NCBI GenBank assembly: GCA_033439265.1
Contig: JAVTVX010000035.1
Span: forward strand, 9,264,001 to 9,328,000
Source: Dillenia suffruticosa
Taxonomy: Eukaryota; Streptophyta; Magnoliopsida; Dilleniales; Dilleniaceae
Reading direction: 5' to 3'
Length of the DNA: 64,000 nucleotides
Shown here: positions 1-12,131 of the stretch, piece by piece
Layout of the letters: the number at the start of each line of letters is the position of its first letter
Position numbering within the stretch: position 1 is the first letter of the stretch
Translations under genes and position numbers: made by a program
The notes under the pieces: model-generated
The model's database searches: none
What the model saw: only the letters and a program-made list of their open reading frames with translations
Told to the model about the DNA's origin: nothing

Positions 1-1257
1 TATAAAGCAACAATAAAACCAATAACTAAATTTTTAGAATTTACATACAAATTTTCTAACAAAATTAAAGATAAAAATCAATTATAAAAATTCTTTGGAT
101 ATTTGAATTATGTAAGTGATTATTTTTTAAAACTAAGAGGATACTGTATAATATTATATCAAAGATCACAAAAGAATATAAGATTTGGTCATGGTTTGAT
201 TTTGGACTTTATCAAGAAATGTACACAGAAGAACAAATTATTGAGGAATGGGGTCACGCCAACTATTAACCTTACTTGCTAATACCAAAGGATGAATTTT
301 TATTTGTGGACACGTGGCAGATACAACAAGGACCAAATTCTGTCCCTATCAATTTGCAGAATTGGCTCTCCGGAATTGTGATAAAAAAGAACATATCAAT
401 TTCACAAGGAAAAAAATCTATCCATAAGACACTGTAAGATCATCAAAATCACCGGAGTTGTGCGGACTTCCATGCAATGAATGCTGCATAAAAGGAAAAA
501 GGGTATCAAGATTAGTAATCAATTATAAAACATTAAATAAAATTTTATAATAGATTAGATATCCGATCCTTAACAAAAAAAAATTTATTAGAAAAATTAC
601 ATAATATAACAATATTTTTAAAATTTGACATGAAATCATAATATTAACAAATCCAAATCAATGAAAAAGATAGATAAGAAATTGTATTTACAATACCATT
701 TAAATATTATGAATGAAATGTAATGTTATACCATCTGAATTTCAAAATATAATGAATGATATATTTAATCCATGTTTTCGGTTTATATTATTATACATAG
801 ATGATATATTAGTATTTTTTCAAAATATAGATAAACATTTTAAATACTTTAAAATATTTAATATATTGATAAAACAAAATACATTAATATTATTAACACA
901 AAAAATGAAATTATTTCAAGCAAAAAATATTTTTCTAGGACATGACATCTATAAAGTAATAGATCCTTAGAATTTGTAAATAAATTTTCAAATGAAATTA
1001 AAGATAAAAATCAATTACAAAAATTCTTAAAATATTTGAATTATGTAAGTGATTATTTTTCAAAACTAGGAGAATAATGTACAATATTATTTCAAAGATT
1101 ATAAAAGAATGCTAAACCATGAACTCAAAACCATACTAAACTAGTATAAGAATTAAAACAAAAGATTGAATTTTTACCTATCCAGATATATCCAATTCTT
1201 CATCATTTATGATAGTTGAAACAAATGCTTTAGAGTTAGGATACAGAGGAATTCTTG
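1..1257 (+). mobile_element. Endogenous pararetrovirus fragment (RT region)
   Basis: Decayed caulimovirid sequence cut by the window edge. It contains a reverse transcriptase core with the box YIDDILVF near 790-830. Around 430-560 is the stretch that precedes the RT palm, also found near 5,100-5,230. Bases 175-400 match 8,490-8,700, so this piece is itself a rearranged mosaic. It carries many breaks and looks old. The genus is uncertain; the RT and neighbouring coat-protein style suggests Petuvirus or Florendovirus relatives. Confidence 0.85.
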
Positions 1258-2440
1258 TCTTTTATTAAGAGATTTATTAATTCGTTTCTTAATTTCTCAT
1301 TTTGAATTTCATTTATTTTCTTTTTAACATAACATTTATTTGATTTATGTCATGGTTTTCTATATTTCCAACAAACAATTTTATCTGATTGTTTTTCTTT
1401 ATTTTTTATTATATTTTGGAGGTTTATGTCTTGTTTTTTTTTCTTAGTTTATAGGATTGATATTTTGTTTTTTATATTATTTGTGTCTGGAAGAAGGTAC
1501 TTGTATTTTTTCCATTCTAAATGGCTCAAAAAAACACCCTAATTGTTTCTTTGTATATTTGTTAGTAGAATATTTAGATTGTAATTTCAATTCTAAACAT
1601 AAAAATAATTCTTCTTTTTGTATAAAAACAAATAATTGTCCAAAAGTTATATCTTGAAATGGTATATTATCTTTTTTAACAGTTTCTCTTAATTTGTTCA
1701 TTATTTTTTTTGCAAATAATTTGGGTAATTCTACTATAAATTTTTCCTTCCAAAAATATTGAATACAATTAGGTTTTCTTAATATTTATATTATAAATAT
1801 ATTTTTGTACCACATATAATCTGATAGTGTTGGACATCTTAAATTTATTAAAACTATTTTAGAGATTATCATCTGTTCATTAGGATTTACTATAAAATGT
1901 AGAGCCATTGTGTGGATTAATGTTTCTGTTGAATTAGATTCTTGCCTAATATTTCCTCTTTTATCAGTGATTAATTCAGTATGTGCTAATATTCTTACTT
2001 TAGTTTCTACTAGCAAGATATTATTCTACCAATGTTTTAATTGTTCTGAAAATTCATGTAACATATTGTTAGTTATTTCGGGATCAATTATATTTTCCGT
2101 ACTATATACAATTTGTGTCATACACATTTGTTATAATAAATTTTAAATTTCATAATCAAGCATCCCATCAATGTTCCATTCATATACCGCATCTCTAGCA
2201 AATTGTGCTGTTTAAATTCATTTGTTTCTTCATATTGAATATTCATAGGAGTTGGTCTAGAATAATCATTTTTGAGGTGTTTTTTTTTTTAAATATCTTG
2301 TCTTTGTTTTATTTATTTGGACTTCATCTTCACTAGATTCCTTTTTTCCTTGTTATATTGTTATAATTCTACTTATACTAGTATAAGAAATATTCGAAAG
2401 ATTATGTATACTTTGTTTAATTCTTGATAGTATATTTGTT
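1258..2440 (-). mobile_element. Endogenous pararetrovirus fragment (coat-protein region), inverted
   Basis: Reading the minus strand gives coat-protein-like segments closely related to the plus-strand copies at about 2,700-3,900 and 12,450-13,750. This piece lies head-to-head with the fragment that starts at about 2,441. The element is broken in many places and no open frame of viral length remains. Confidence 0.8.
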
Positions 2441-5400
2441 CCACTGAAGAAGGTGATATTATAGGATCAAAAGGTAGAGAACAAGATGATGCAAAAGTAA
2501 AAGTAGAAGATATTAAAAAAATTATCAACAAAATAATTACAGCAATAAATTCTTAAACCATATAGGAAATCAATTAAAATATGTATTTACTAGATTAGAC
2601 CACATGAGAGCTGAAAATACTAGATTTTCATATGATATTTTATTACCATATTTTAAAACAAAACCTATTTTAGAAGAACAAAAAATTAATTTATTATCAG
2701 AAACAAATATAATATCAAGTATTAAACAATCCGTAGATATTTCTTCAAATATCCCTTCTACTGGTTCAAATGGAATTACAACATTAGAACAAGGAGAAAA
2801 GAAATCTAGTGAAAATGAACTTCAAATAAATAAAATAAAATAAGATATTTTAAAAAACCCCAAAAAAATTATTATTCTAGATCAACTCCTATGAATATTC
2901 AATATGAAAAAAAAATGAATTTAAGACAATACAATTTGCTGGAGATGCGATATATGAATAGAATATAGATGAGATATTTGATTATTGAAATTTTAAATTT
3001 ATTACAACAAATGTGCATGACACAAGCTGCATATAGTATGAGAAATATAACTGATTCTGAAATAACTAACAACATATTATATGAATTTTCAAGACAATTT
3101 AAACATTGGTGGGATAATGTATTATGAGTAGAAATTAAAACAAGAATATTAGCATATATTGAATTAATCACAAATGAAAGAGGAAATATTAGACAAGAAC
3201 CTAATTCAACATAAATATTAATCTATATAATAGTTATGCATTTTATAGAAAATCTTAATGAATAAATGATAAACTCTAAAATGGTTTTAACAAATCCAAA
3301 ATGTCCAACTTTCAGATAATAGGTGGTACAAAAATATATTTATAACACAACTATTAAGAAAACCTGATTGTACTCAATATTTTTGAAAGGAAATGTTTAT
3401 AGCAGAATTACCCAAATTATTTTTAGAAAGAATAATGAATAAGTTAAGAGAAGCTGTTGGAAAAGATGATATACCATTTGAAGATATAACTTTTGGACAA
3501 TTATTTGTTTTTATACAAAAAAAAAGGATTATTTTTATATTCATAATTGAAATTACAATCTAAATATTCTACTAACAAATATACAAAGAAAGAAATAGGA
3601 TGTTTTTGTGAGACATTTGAAATGGAAAAAATACAAGCACCTTCTTCCGGACACAAAAAATATAAAAAAACCAAAAACATCAATCCTATAAATCAAGAGA
3701 AAGAAAAACAAGATATAAACCTCCAAAATATAATAAAAATTAAGAAAAACTAAACAATCGGATAAAATTGTATGTTGGAAATGTGAAAAATCAGAACATA
3801 AAACAAATAAATATTATCTTAAAAAGAAAATAAATGAAATCCAAAATGAATAATTAAGAAACGAATTAATGAATCTCTTAATAAAAGACGAGGAAAATGA
3901 ATGAACAAGAACAAAGGAAGAGTATTTCTAAACAAGAAGAATATATGAGTGTAAATGCAACAGAATCAGAAGAAGAATCTCAAGAAGAAGGGGAACATAT
4001 AGCATCGATATATTATAAAACCATTAATGTTTTAACAAAACAAAGAAAAGAAAAATTATTTAACTCTCAATAATACAAATAGAAAATTTAGAAACTAGAA
4101 ATCAATTATTAAATAATTGAAAAGACATAGTACTAGAAGATAAAAGAAAATTTAAGACTAGAAATCAAGAACCTTTAAGTTTAAATAAAATATTTTAAAA
4201 AAAACCAATAGAAAATATAATATAACAAATAATTACTAGAGACTTACAACAAAAAAATAAAGAATTTAAAGGTACATGCAAAACAATTTAAAGAAGATGC
4301 AGAGATATTAAAAATAAAAGAGACCTTAGAAGATAACAAAATAAAAAAATGAAGAAAAATGAGAAAGTTCCAAATCAAATCAAATTATAGAGATAAATAA
4401 TCATAATAATCATAAATATTTGCAAATAATACATAAAGTTATATTTCAAATGTGGTATATAGAAGTAACCCTAGTAGTAAATACAAATTTTACAATAGTA
4501 TGTAATACTTTAATAGATACAGAGTTAAATTATATAAAAACAGGATTAGTTCTTACAAAATATTACACAAAAACAAAAGAAAAAACAAATTCTATTGAGT
4601 TACATGTAGAATAAAAATTAACTAATGCATATATATGTAATCCAAATTATTATTTTCAAAACATATTCATAGTAGTAGAAAATATAACAAATGAAATAAT
4701 TTTAGAAATTCTTTTTACAACTCAAGTTTATGCTTTTAGTGTAAACCAGAAAGGAATACATTTAAATATGATAGAAAAATTGTTATATTTAAATTTACAA
4801 ATCCAATAAAAAAAAATCAATGAATAAAAGAGAATTCAATATGTTATAAGATAGATAGTACAACAAAAAAATATGATTAATTATTTAAAAGAAGAATTAA
4901 AAAACAACTTCAACAAAGTAATAATAGATCTACCTAATACTTTTTGGGAAAGAAAAAAACATAATAATTGATTTATCATATGAAAAAAATTTTAATGAAC
5001 GAAATATTTCAACAAAAGCCAAACGGATACAAATGAATAATGAATATTTAAAAATATATAAAAAAAGAAATACAATTTTTATTAGATAAGAAATTAATAA
5101 AATCATCAAAATCACCATGAAATTGTGTGGCCTTCTATGTAATGAATGCTACAAAAAGGGAAAGAGGAGTATCAAAATTAGTGATCAATTATAAACCATT
5201 AAATAAAGTTTTACAATAGATTAGATATCTAATTTCTAACAAAAAAGATTTATTAGAAAAATTATAAATACAACAATATTTTCAAAATTTAACATGAAAT
5301 CAAGATATTAGTAAATTCAAATTAGTGAAAAAGATAGATATAAAACTATATTTGTAGTACTGTTTGGACATTATGAATAGAATGCTATACCATTTGAACT

Positions 5401-7090
5401 TAAAAATTTATCATCTAAATTTTAAAATATTATAAATAATATATTTAAGACATTCTCAATTTATAATAGTATACATAGATAATATATAGTATTTTCTCAA
5501 AATCTAGATCAACATTTTAAACACTTTAAAATAATTATTAATGTAATAAAACAAAATGGATTAATATTATCAGTACCAAAAATAAAATTATTCCAAACAA
5601 AAATTAGATTTCTAGGACATTACATTTATAAAGCAACAATAAGACCAATAACTAGATTCTTAGAATTTGCAGATAAATTTAGAAACGAAATTAAAAATAA
5701 AAATCAACTATAAAGATTTTTAGACTATTTGAATTATATAAGTGATTATTTTTCAAAATTATGAGAATACTGTACAATACTATATCAATTATTACAAAAG
5801 AATCCTAAACCATGGACTCAAAACCATACTAAACTAGTACAAGAATTAAAACAAAAGGTTAAATCTTTACCGTACTTAAAAATACTCAATCTTTCAACAT
5901 TTATGATAGTTGAGACTAATAATGATAGTTGAGACTAATAATTCAGAACTAGGATATGGAGGAATTTTTAAACAAAGAATAGGAAACAATACAGTTAAAT
6001 AATTAGAAAATTATTCTACAATTAAAAAAGAGATTTTATCTATTGTTAAATGTCTTTTAAAATTTCAAAATGATTTTTTTAACAAAAAGTTTTTATTATG
6101 AATTGATTGTAAATCAGTTAAAAAAGTTTTTAGAAAAAGATGTAAAAAAAATATTATTTTAAAACAAATATTTACAAAATAGCAGATTATTTTATTAGTT
6201 TTTATTTTGAAATTAAATATATAAAAAGTTTTCAAAATTGTTTACAAGATTTTTTATGGTGGAGTTTTGGACTATAAAATAAATATATTAAGGAATTCCC
6301 AAAATTTCACAACAATATTCTTCAATTTTTAATGCTCAAGTTGTGAAAATCTCAAAATCTAAAGAAGGAGGTATTCATGTGCAAACTTACCAAAATCTTA
6401 TGATTATATTCCCAAACCTTTTACTAAACCAATTTGTCTTACAAATTTTAAAGAAAATCAAGATCAAAATTACTTGAAAATTTAATCTACAAAAATATTT
6501 TCTCAAAATTTTCAATGATTTCTTGATCAGTTGGAAAAAAATACAAAGATTTTATGAATTCAATTTAATAGATACATAATCTGTTTCAATAACTCATAAC
6601 AAGGACCCTTCTGATTGAATTTCTTTTTTAAAGTTATAAATTCGAAAGCTCATTGCACAAAAAGAATAGGTAGAGCCCTTCACTGAAAAAGAATTTTCCC
6701 AATATTTTATTTCCAAATGGTACACTTATCATAACTACAAAATGACATGGAATAGAATATTCTATATCCGACCTTCAATCTTTCATGATTCTTTATTTTT
6801 CACCACAATTGTCCAAAATTCTTTCCAATTTGGTTTCATAACTAGTAATGGTATATTGAGTCATCTATTCAAATATATCCGAAACAAATCCAAACTTTCT
6901 TTGAGTTTTATTCGAAAAACCTCAAATTAATGTATATACAAAACAAATATTTTTTCCATTTAAATTTCAAAATTTCCTGAATTTTTTTGAACCTTTCAAT
7001 TAGCCCAAATCCATTTTAATCAGGAAATTCAAAATTAAATGATGGTCTCAATTCTCTATAGAAGTCTATTTTATAGAGAATATTAAAATA
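2441..7090 (+). mobile_element. Endogenous pararetrovirus, longest fragment (coat, protease, RT, RNase H)
   Basis: Parts in order: coat-protein region (about 2,600-3,900) with a CCHC zinc-knuckle near 3,770-3,825 beginning CWKC; a Glu/Lys-rich stretch (3,900-4,190); an aspartic-protease-like region (about 4,430-4,800); RT (about 5,100-5,650); RNase H-like remains (to about 6,290); and a 3' region (6,300-7,090) with a WYTYHNY-type segment. This order is typical of Caulimoviridae. The element is heavily broken (dozens of breaks) and very AT-rich, so old and inactive. The related coat region at 12,280-13,800 shows that more than one copy or rearranged unit is present. Confidence 0.87.
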
Positions 7091-7102
7091 TTTTTTACTA
7101 CA

Positions 7103-8027
7103 GGAGAACCATTAAAGAAGTCATTTCATGAGCTTTGTACCGAATTAAACCTAATTTTTTTTAAATGACCTTGAGATCAAAAAAATTTGGGATCAAACCC
7201 CCATTTATTGCAGATTGAACTTGCGATATGTTATGTCGCATCTTTAAGACGCGACACAGCTTGTCGTGTCTTGAAGACGCGACATTCTCCCTCCCCCCGC
7301 CGCCCGCAACCCCTCCCTCCCCCGCCCGCTGCTCTGCTCCTCTCTCCCTCCCTCCCTCTCCCCTTCCCCTCCCCCTCCCCTCGCGGCGCTCTCTCTCTCT
7401 CCCTCCCTCCCCTCGAAGCTTTCTCTCCCTCCCCCGCCCGTGGCTGTCTCTCTCTCTGCCCTCTACGGCACTCCTCTCTCGGTGGGGAGAGAGAGATAGC
7501 CGCGGGGGAGGGAGAGAAAGTCGTGAGGGGAGGGAGAGAGGAGCAGAGCCACGGGTGTGGGAAGGAGAGAGAGTCGTAGGGGGAGGGAGGAAGAGAGAGC
7601 CGTGGGGGGACGGAGGGAGAGAGAGAGAGAGAGAGCTACGGGCGGGGAGGGAAGGAGAGAGGAGCAGAGACGTGGGCGAGGGAGGGAAGGAGAGAGGAGC
7701 GTCGTGGGCGATAGAGAGAGAGAGCCGCGGGCGGGGGAGGGAGGGGCCACGAGAGCGTCGTGGGCGGTGGGGGGAGGGAGAATGTCGCATCTTCAAGACA
7801 CGACATGATGCGATACGTGTGCCAGCATTGCCTTCGGCTACCCGCGTGCTGTCATGTTGTGGTATTGCGGGTTCAACCTGACACATAGTCTATTGCGCGT
7901 TTAATTCATAACAAATTGGGTTAGATCCTGAATTTTTTTTTTACCCCGATGTCATTTAAATTTTTTTTTAAATTTAATTCGGTATAAAACTCGTCATTTC
8001 ATAAACTCCTTCTACACCAACTTCTCC
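7103..8027. mobile_element. GC-rich foldback (hairpin) DNA element
   Basis: The outer 60-70 bp are imperfect inverted repeats: the left side holds TACCGAATTAAA and the right side its complement TTTAATTCGGTATA. Further in, a second inverted pair (7,236-7,290 and 7,785-7,812) carries the motif GTCGTGTCTTGAAGACGCGA or its complement. The core (about 7,290-7,790) is pyrimidine-rich (CCCTCC, CTCTCT) to the left and purine-rich (GGGAGG, GAGAGA) to the right, folding about a centre near 7,483. The whole unit could form one long imperfect hairpin. GC content is far above that of the surrounding viral sequence. The long open frames through the core are low-complexity (Ser/Pro/Arg/Leu) and are not genes. 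No clear target duplication was found, so the superfamily is open and the ends are approximate. Confidence 0.65.
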
Positions 8028-8030
8028 TCC

Positions 8031-10795
8031 AAAACAATACAAGGTTATTGAAATTTCTGATTCAAAGAGAAAATAAATCTAAGAAAATCCCAAGATTTCA
8101 GCTAAGAGGAAAGAACTCTTCTGGTTCCTTGAAGAAGAACACAAATTTCTAAAATATGGGGCACAAAAATCTAAAAATAAATACCTATCTGACAAAAAAT
8201 CACAATCTTCTTCGGAATCAGTTACATCATTTGATCAGCTGTAACAAGATGTTCAGGATCTCTATAAATTTTAATCGAAATATAGTGAAACAGCATAAAC
8301 AATTTTAGTAACAAAACAAAAATAGGACACCTCCTACAACAAAGATAGAAAAAAGAGCTGATTTCTTTCAATTGGGTCAATCAATTACCAAATCAAAAGA
8401 AAATGACACCTGCACTACAAGGACCGGACAACTAGGATATTTTTCACAAATAAAAATTCAAAATGATTAGAAAAAGAGTTCAGAGAAAAAGATTTGGTCA
8501 TAGTTTGATTTTCGACTCTACCGAGAAACGTACACAAAAGAACAAATTATTGAGGAATAGGGTCACACCAACTATTACCCTAACCTGCTAACACCAGATG
8601 ATGAATTTTTATCGACACGTGGCAGACACAGCAAGGACCAAATTCTATCTCTATCAATTTGTTGGATTGGTTGTCTGACTCAGACTCCATTGACAATTCA
8701 AGTGATAAGGAAAAACCTGTCAATTTCACAAAAAAAAAAAAAAAAAGATTCCACCATCATCAACCATCACAATAATGGCAGATAAATTGGAGGGACAAGT
8801 ACCATAAAAGTATTTTCACGATAATGCAAGACAAGGGGAAGTAGACGTAATACAAGTTCTTTAGATAACGTACAAAGTTACGAATAACATGATCATATAG
8901 AAAATTAAACCATTTCACCAAAAAAAAAATAGAAATTATATATTCAATAGAACTATTAAACTTTAAAATAGTCTTTTCAATAAAAGCTTATGAAAAAACA
9001 ATATCAATACAAAGAGAATATTAAAATATAAAACTTTTATCAAATATATCTTTACAAAAATATTTAAAAAAAAATATATAGATATATGCATTATGGTTTA
9101 GTATAATAGATAGTTAAACTTTTGGTTAAATTGGGAATAGATACACCTATATACATGGCACTAAGAGACAAAAGATTATTAAATTACAACGATTTAATAC
9201 AAATTATGATACAAACTAACATATTCAATGGACCAATATATTTTGACTGTTGTCCGAATTTTTCAATAGACATACAAATCCACACATAATAGATACCCTA
9301 ACATTAGATATAAATTTAGAAGAAAATAAATTCAAAGAATGGAGTAAAAAATTTGTAGTAATGTATAAAATCTATTATAAACTAATGTCCTCACAAATAA
9401 ATTCAAATTTTAATAGAATTATTTCAAACAATAATGAAACAATTTTACTACAAATAGAACCTAAAAAATCAAATATATTTACCCCAAGATTATTGAAATG
9501 AGATGAAATAACAATTTTAGAATTTTTTTTCAAATAAACTACAATGAACAAGCACAAATAGAGAAAAGAAATATTTTAAAAGTAATAGAGGAAACCCCAA
9601 AAAACATAATATTTAGATTTCTTAGTATTAGAAATCCATCTAATCTACAATTACCCTAACTATCAAGAAGATCAGATTATTCAATACAATCTATTAAATT
9701 ACCAATAAAACCTACAAGAGACTCAGCATCATCAATATCAATACAAAAGGATAACAATCTTATGAGATATAGTAATCCTATACCAGAACCAATAGAAAAT
9801 CAAACTTCTCCGCCAAATTCTCCAACACCTTCATAAGTTAGAAATCATTACATAAATAAAATTACTAAAAAATGGACACCAGATTTATGAATATTTAAAT
9901 GAGGGATATAAACCTTTGGCCAGATTAGGAATAGAAACACCTATATATATATATAGCACTAAAAAACAAAAGATTATTAAGTTACAATGATTCAATATAA
10001 ATTATGATACAAACTAACATATATAATAAACCAATATATTTTGACTGTTATTCAAATTTTTTAGTAAACATTAGAGATCCAAACATAATGGATACCCTAA
10101 CATTAGATTTACATTTACAAGGAAATAAATTCAAAGAATGGAGTAAGAATTTTTGTAGTTGTATATAAAATCTATTATAGACTAATTCAAAATTTAATAG
10201 AACAATTCCAAATAATAATGAAACAATTTTATTACAAATAGAATCTGAAAAAACAAATGTATTTACACCAAAATTATTGAAATGTGATGAAATAATAATT
10301 CCAGAATTTTTTTAAATAAATAACAATGAACAGATACAAATGAGAAAAGAAACACTTCAAAAGTAATAGAGGAAACTCGAGGAAACATAATATTAAGATT
10401 TCCTAATATTGGAAGGCCATCTAATCTACAATTATCTAAATCATTAAGATCGGATTCTTGAGTACAATCTATTAAATTACCAATAGAATATACAAGAGTT
10501 TCAATATCATCAATATCAATACAAGAGAATAGCAATCTTATGAGATATAGTAACCATGTACCTGAACCAATAGAAAATCAAACTTCTCCACCAAATTCCC
10601 CAACACCTTCACAAGTTAGAAACCATTACATAAATACAAATACTAAAAAATTGATACCAAATTATGAATATTTAAATGAGGGATATAATATAAAATAATT
10701 TGAAAAAGAAAGATATTGGCTTGAACAATTAGACTTGCAAATTCAAGATAAATTTAAAAAATTATGAGAAAAAGATATGATAGAAAAATAAGCAA
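8031..10795 (+). mobile_element. Endogenous pararetrovirus fragment (movement-protein region)
   Basis: Continues the viral sequence beyond the foldback element. Bases 8,490-8,700 match 175-400. From about 9,110 the plus strand reads like a caulimovirid movement protein, with a segment resembling LGIDTPIYMALRDKRL near 9,140 and GPIYFDC near 9,230. The movement-protein section occurs twice in tandem. The element is broken in many places and is a fossil. Confidence 0.78.
9113..10690 (+). repeat. Tandem duplication inside the viral movement-protein region
   Basis: Two diverged direct copies of about 790 bp: copy 1 at about 9,113-9,900 and copy 2 at about 9,901-10,690. Both begin near a segment reading (L/A)RLGI(D/E)TPIY and end near GAATATTTAAATGAGGGATA. 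Copy 1 runs directly into copy 2 at that last motif, as expected of an unequal exchange or of concatenated viral DNA at integration. Confidence 0.75.
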
Positions 10796-10799
10796 ATCA

Positions 10800-12131
10800 A
10801 AATTTTTTTTTAACTGTATTTTTTTTTCGTCGGTAATAGCGATGGATTACCGTCGGATTTATTTTCGAGAGATTAGCGACAGATTACAGACAAAAATTAG
10901 TGACGAAAATATTTCTATCGCTAATTCGTCGCTGCAATGATCTACAGTTAAAAAAAAAATTTGTAAACATATCAATGACGGATTACCAACGGATTTTTTT
11001 TAATTTTTTTAATTTTAAATTTTTTTAAATTTTTTCTAAACTTATCAGCAATGGATTATCGACAGATTGTTGATGGATTAGAGATGGTTTTTTATTATTT
11101 TTTTATTATTTTTTTCTTTTATTTATTTTATATATTTTATATATTTTATTTTTTCTTCTCTTTTATTATTTTATAATTAATTTTCTCTTTTATTTTATTT
11201 ATTTTTCTTCCCTTTTTATTTTTGTATATTTTATATTTTTTTCTATTATTTTATTATTTAATTTAATTGACAAATAAAAAAATAATTTGCTATTCTCTCT
11301 TAATTAATAAAAAAATATTTTATTTCTTTATTTAGTGTAAATTTAATCAATATCAAATTTAAACAGTTAGAAAAATTTATTGAAAATATTCAATAAAAAA
11401 ATTATCCCAAGATAAAAAAAAACAGAGATATGTGAGCGAGATAAAAAAAACTATAAGAGTAAGATTAATTTTCTTTTAAAAAAAATAAGTAAGAGTGGGA
11501 TTAATATTTAAAAAATGAGAGTTAGATAAAAAAAAAAAAGATTTTACAATAGCTTTCATGGCACGTGGTTGGACGACTCAAACTATATCTCCACGGTGCG
11601 GGTTCGATTCTTGTTGAGTACACATTTTTTGCATTAAAATGCAGGGGCGTGCGGGCCGGGCAGGTGGCGTAAGATCAGGTTGCGCGCGTATGGGAGCGTG
11701 GGGGCGTGCCACGAGGCGGGTGAGGCGCAAGAAGGTCAGCGCGTGTGGGCGCATGAGGCATGGGCGGTACCCCGTTTGGGTGCGCGTGCGTGCGTAAGGG
11801 TTTCATAATTACTGATGTAAAACAAATCTATCGCTGATAGTGAAATATTAGTGACGGATTAGCGACGGAATTATTAACGACAGAAAAATTCTATTGCTGA
11901 TTTTTTTACCCATTTTTTTCTATCAGCAATAAATTAGCGACAGATTTTTTCTATCGCTAATCCATCGCTGACATTAGCGACGGATAGTTTTTCGTCTGTA
12001 AAAATTTACGGAGTAATTTTTAACGACGGATTTAGCGAAAAAAAAAATCTATTGTTAATGCTCTTCAACAACGAATTTTTGACTTTCAGTTACGACAATT
12101 TCCATCGTTGATACCGTATTTTCTAATAGTG
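10800..12131. mobile_element. Non-autonomous CACTA (En/Spm) DNA transposon
   Basis: The right end finishes with TAGTG at 12,127-12,131, so the other strand starts CACTATTAGAAAATACGG, a classic CACTA terminus. Both ends carry many subterminal repeats of the type TAGCGACGGATTAGCGACAGA in direct and inverted orientation (10,830-11,100 and 11,820-12,110). The left terminus lacks a clear CACTA and seems worn or clipped, so its start is approximate. The middle is AT-rich plus a GC-rich patch (11,640-11,800); no transposase frame is visible. It splits the viral remains at 10,795 and 12,132. Confidence 0.8.
11555..11635 (+). other. tRNA-like A-box/B-box segment inside the CACTA element
   Basis: TGGCACGTGGTTGG resembles a pol III A box. 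About 30 bp on, GGTTCGATTC is an almost perfect B box. It does not fold into an obvious complete tRNA, so it may be a captured tRNA or SINE head, or chance. No pol III terminator directly follows. Confidence 0.35.

Noticed and set aside
7161-7886. Long overlapping open frames on both strands
   Set aside because: They are translations of CT/GA-rich low-complexity DNA in a foldback element. All frames stay open because of composition, not coding.
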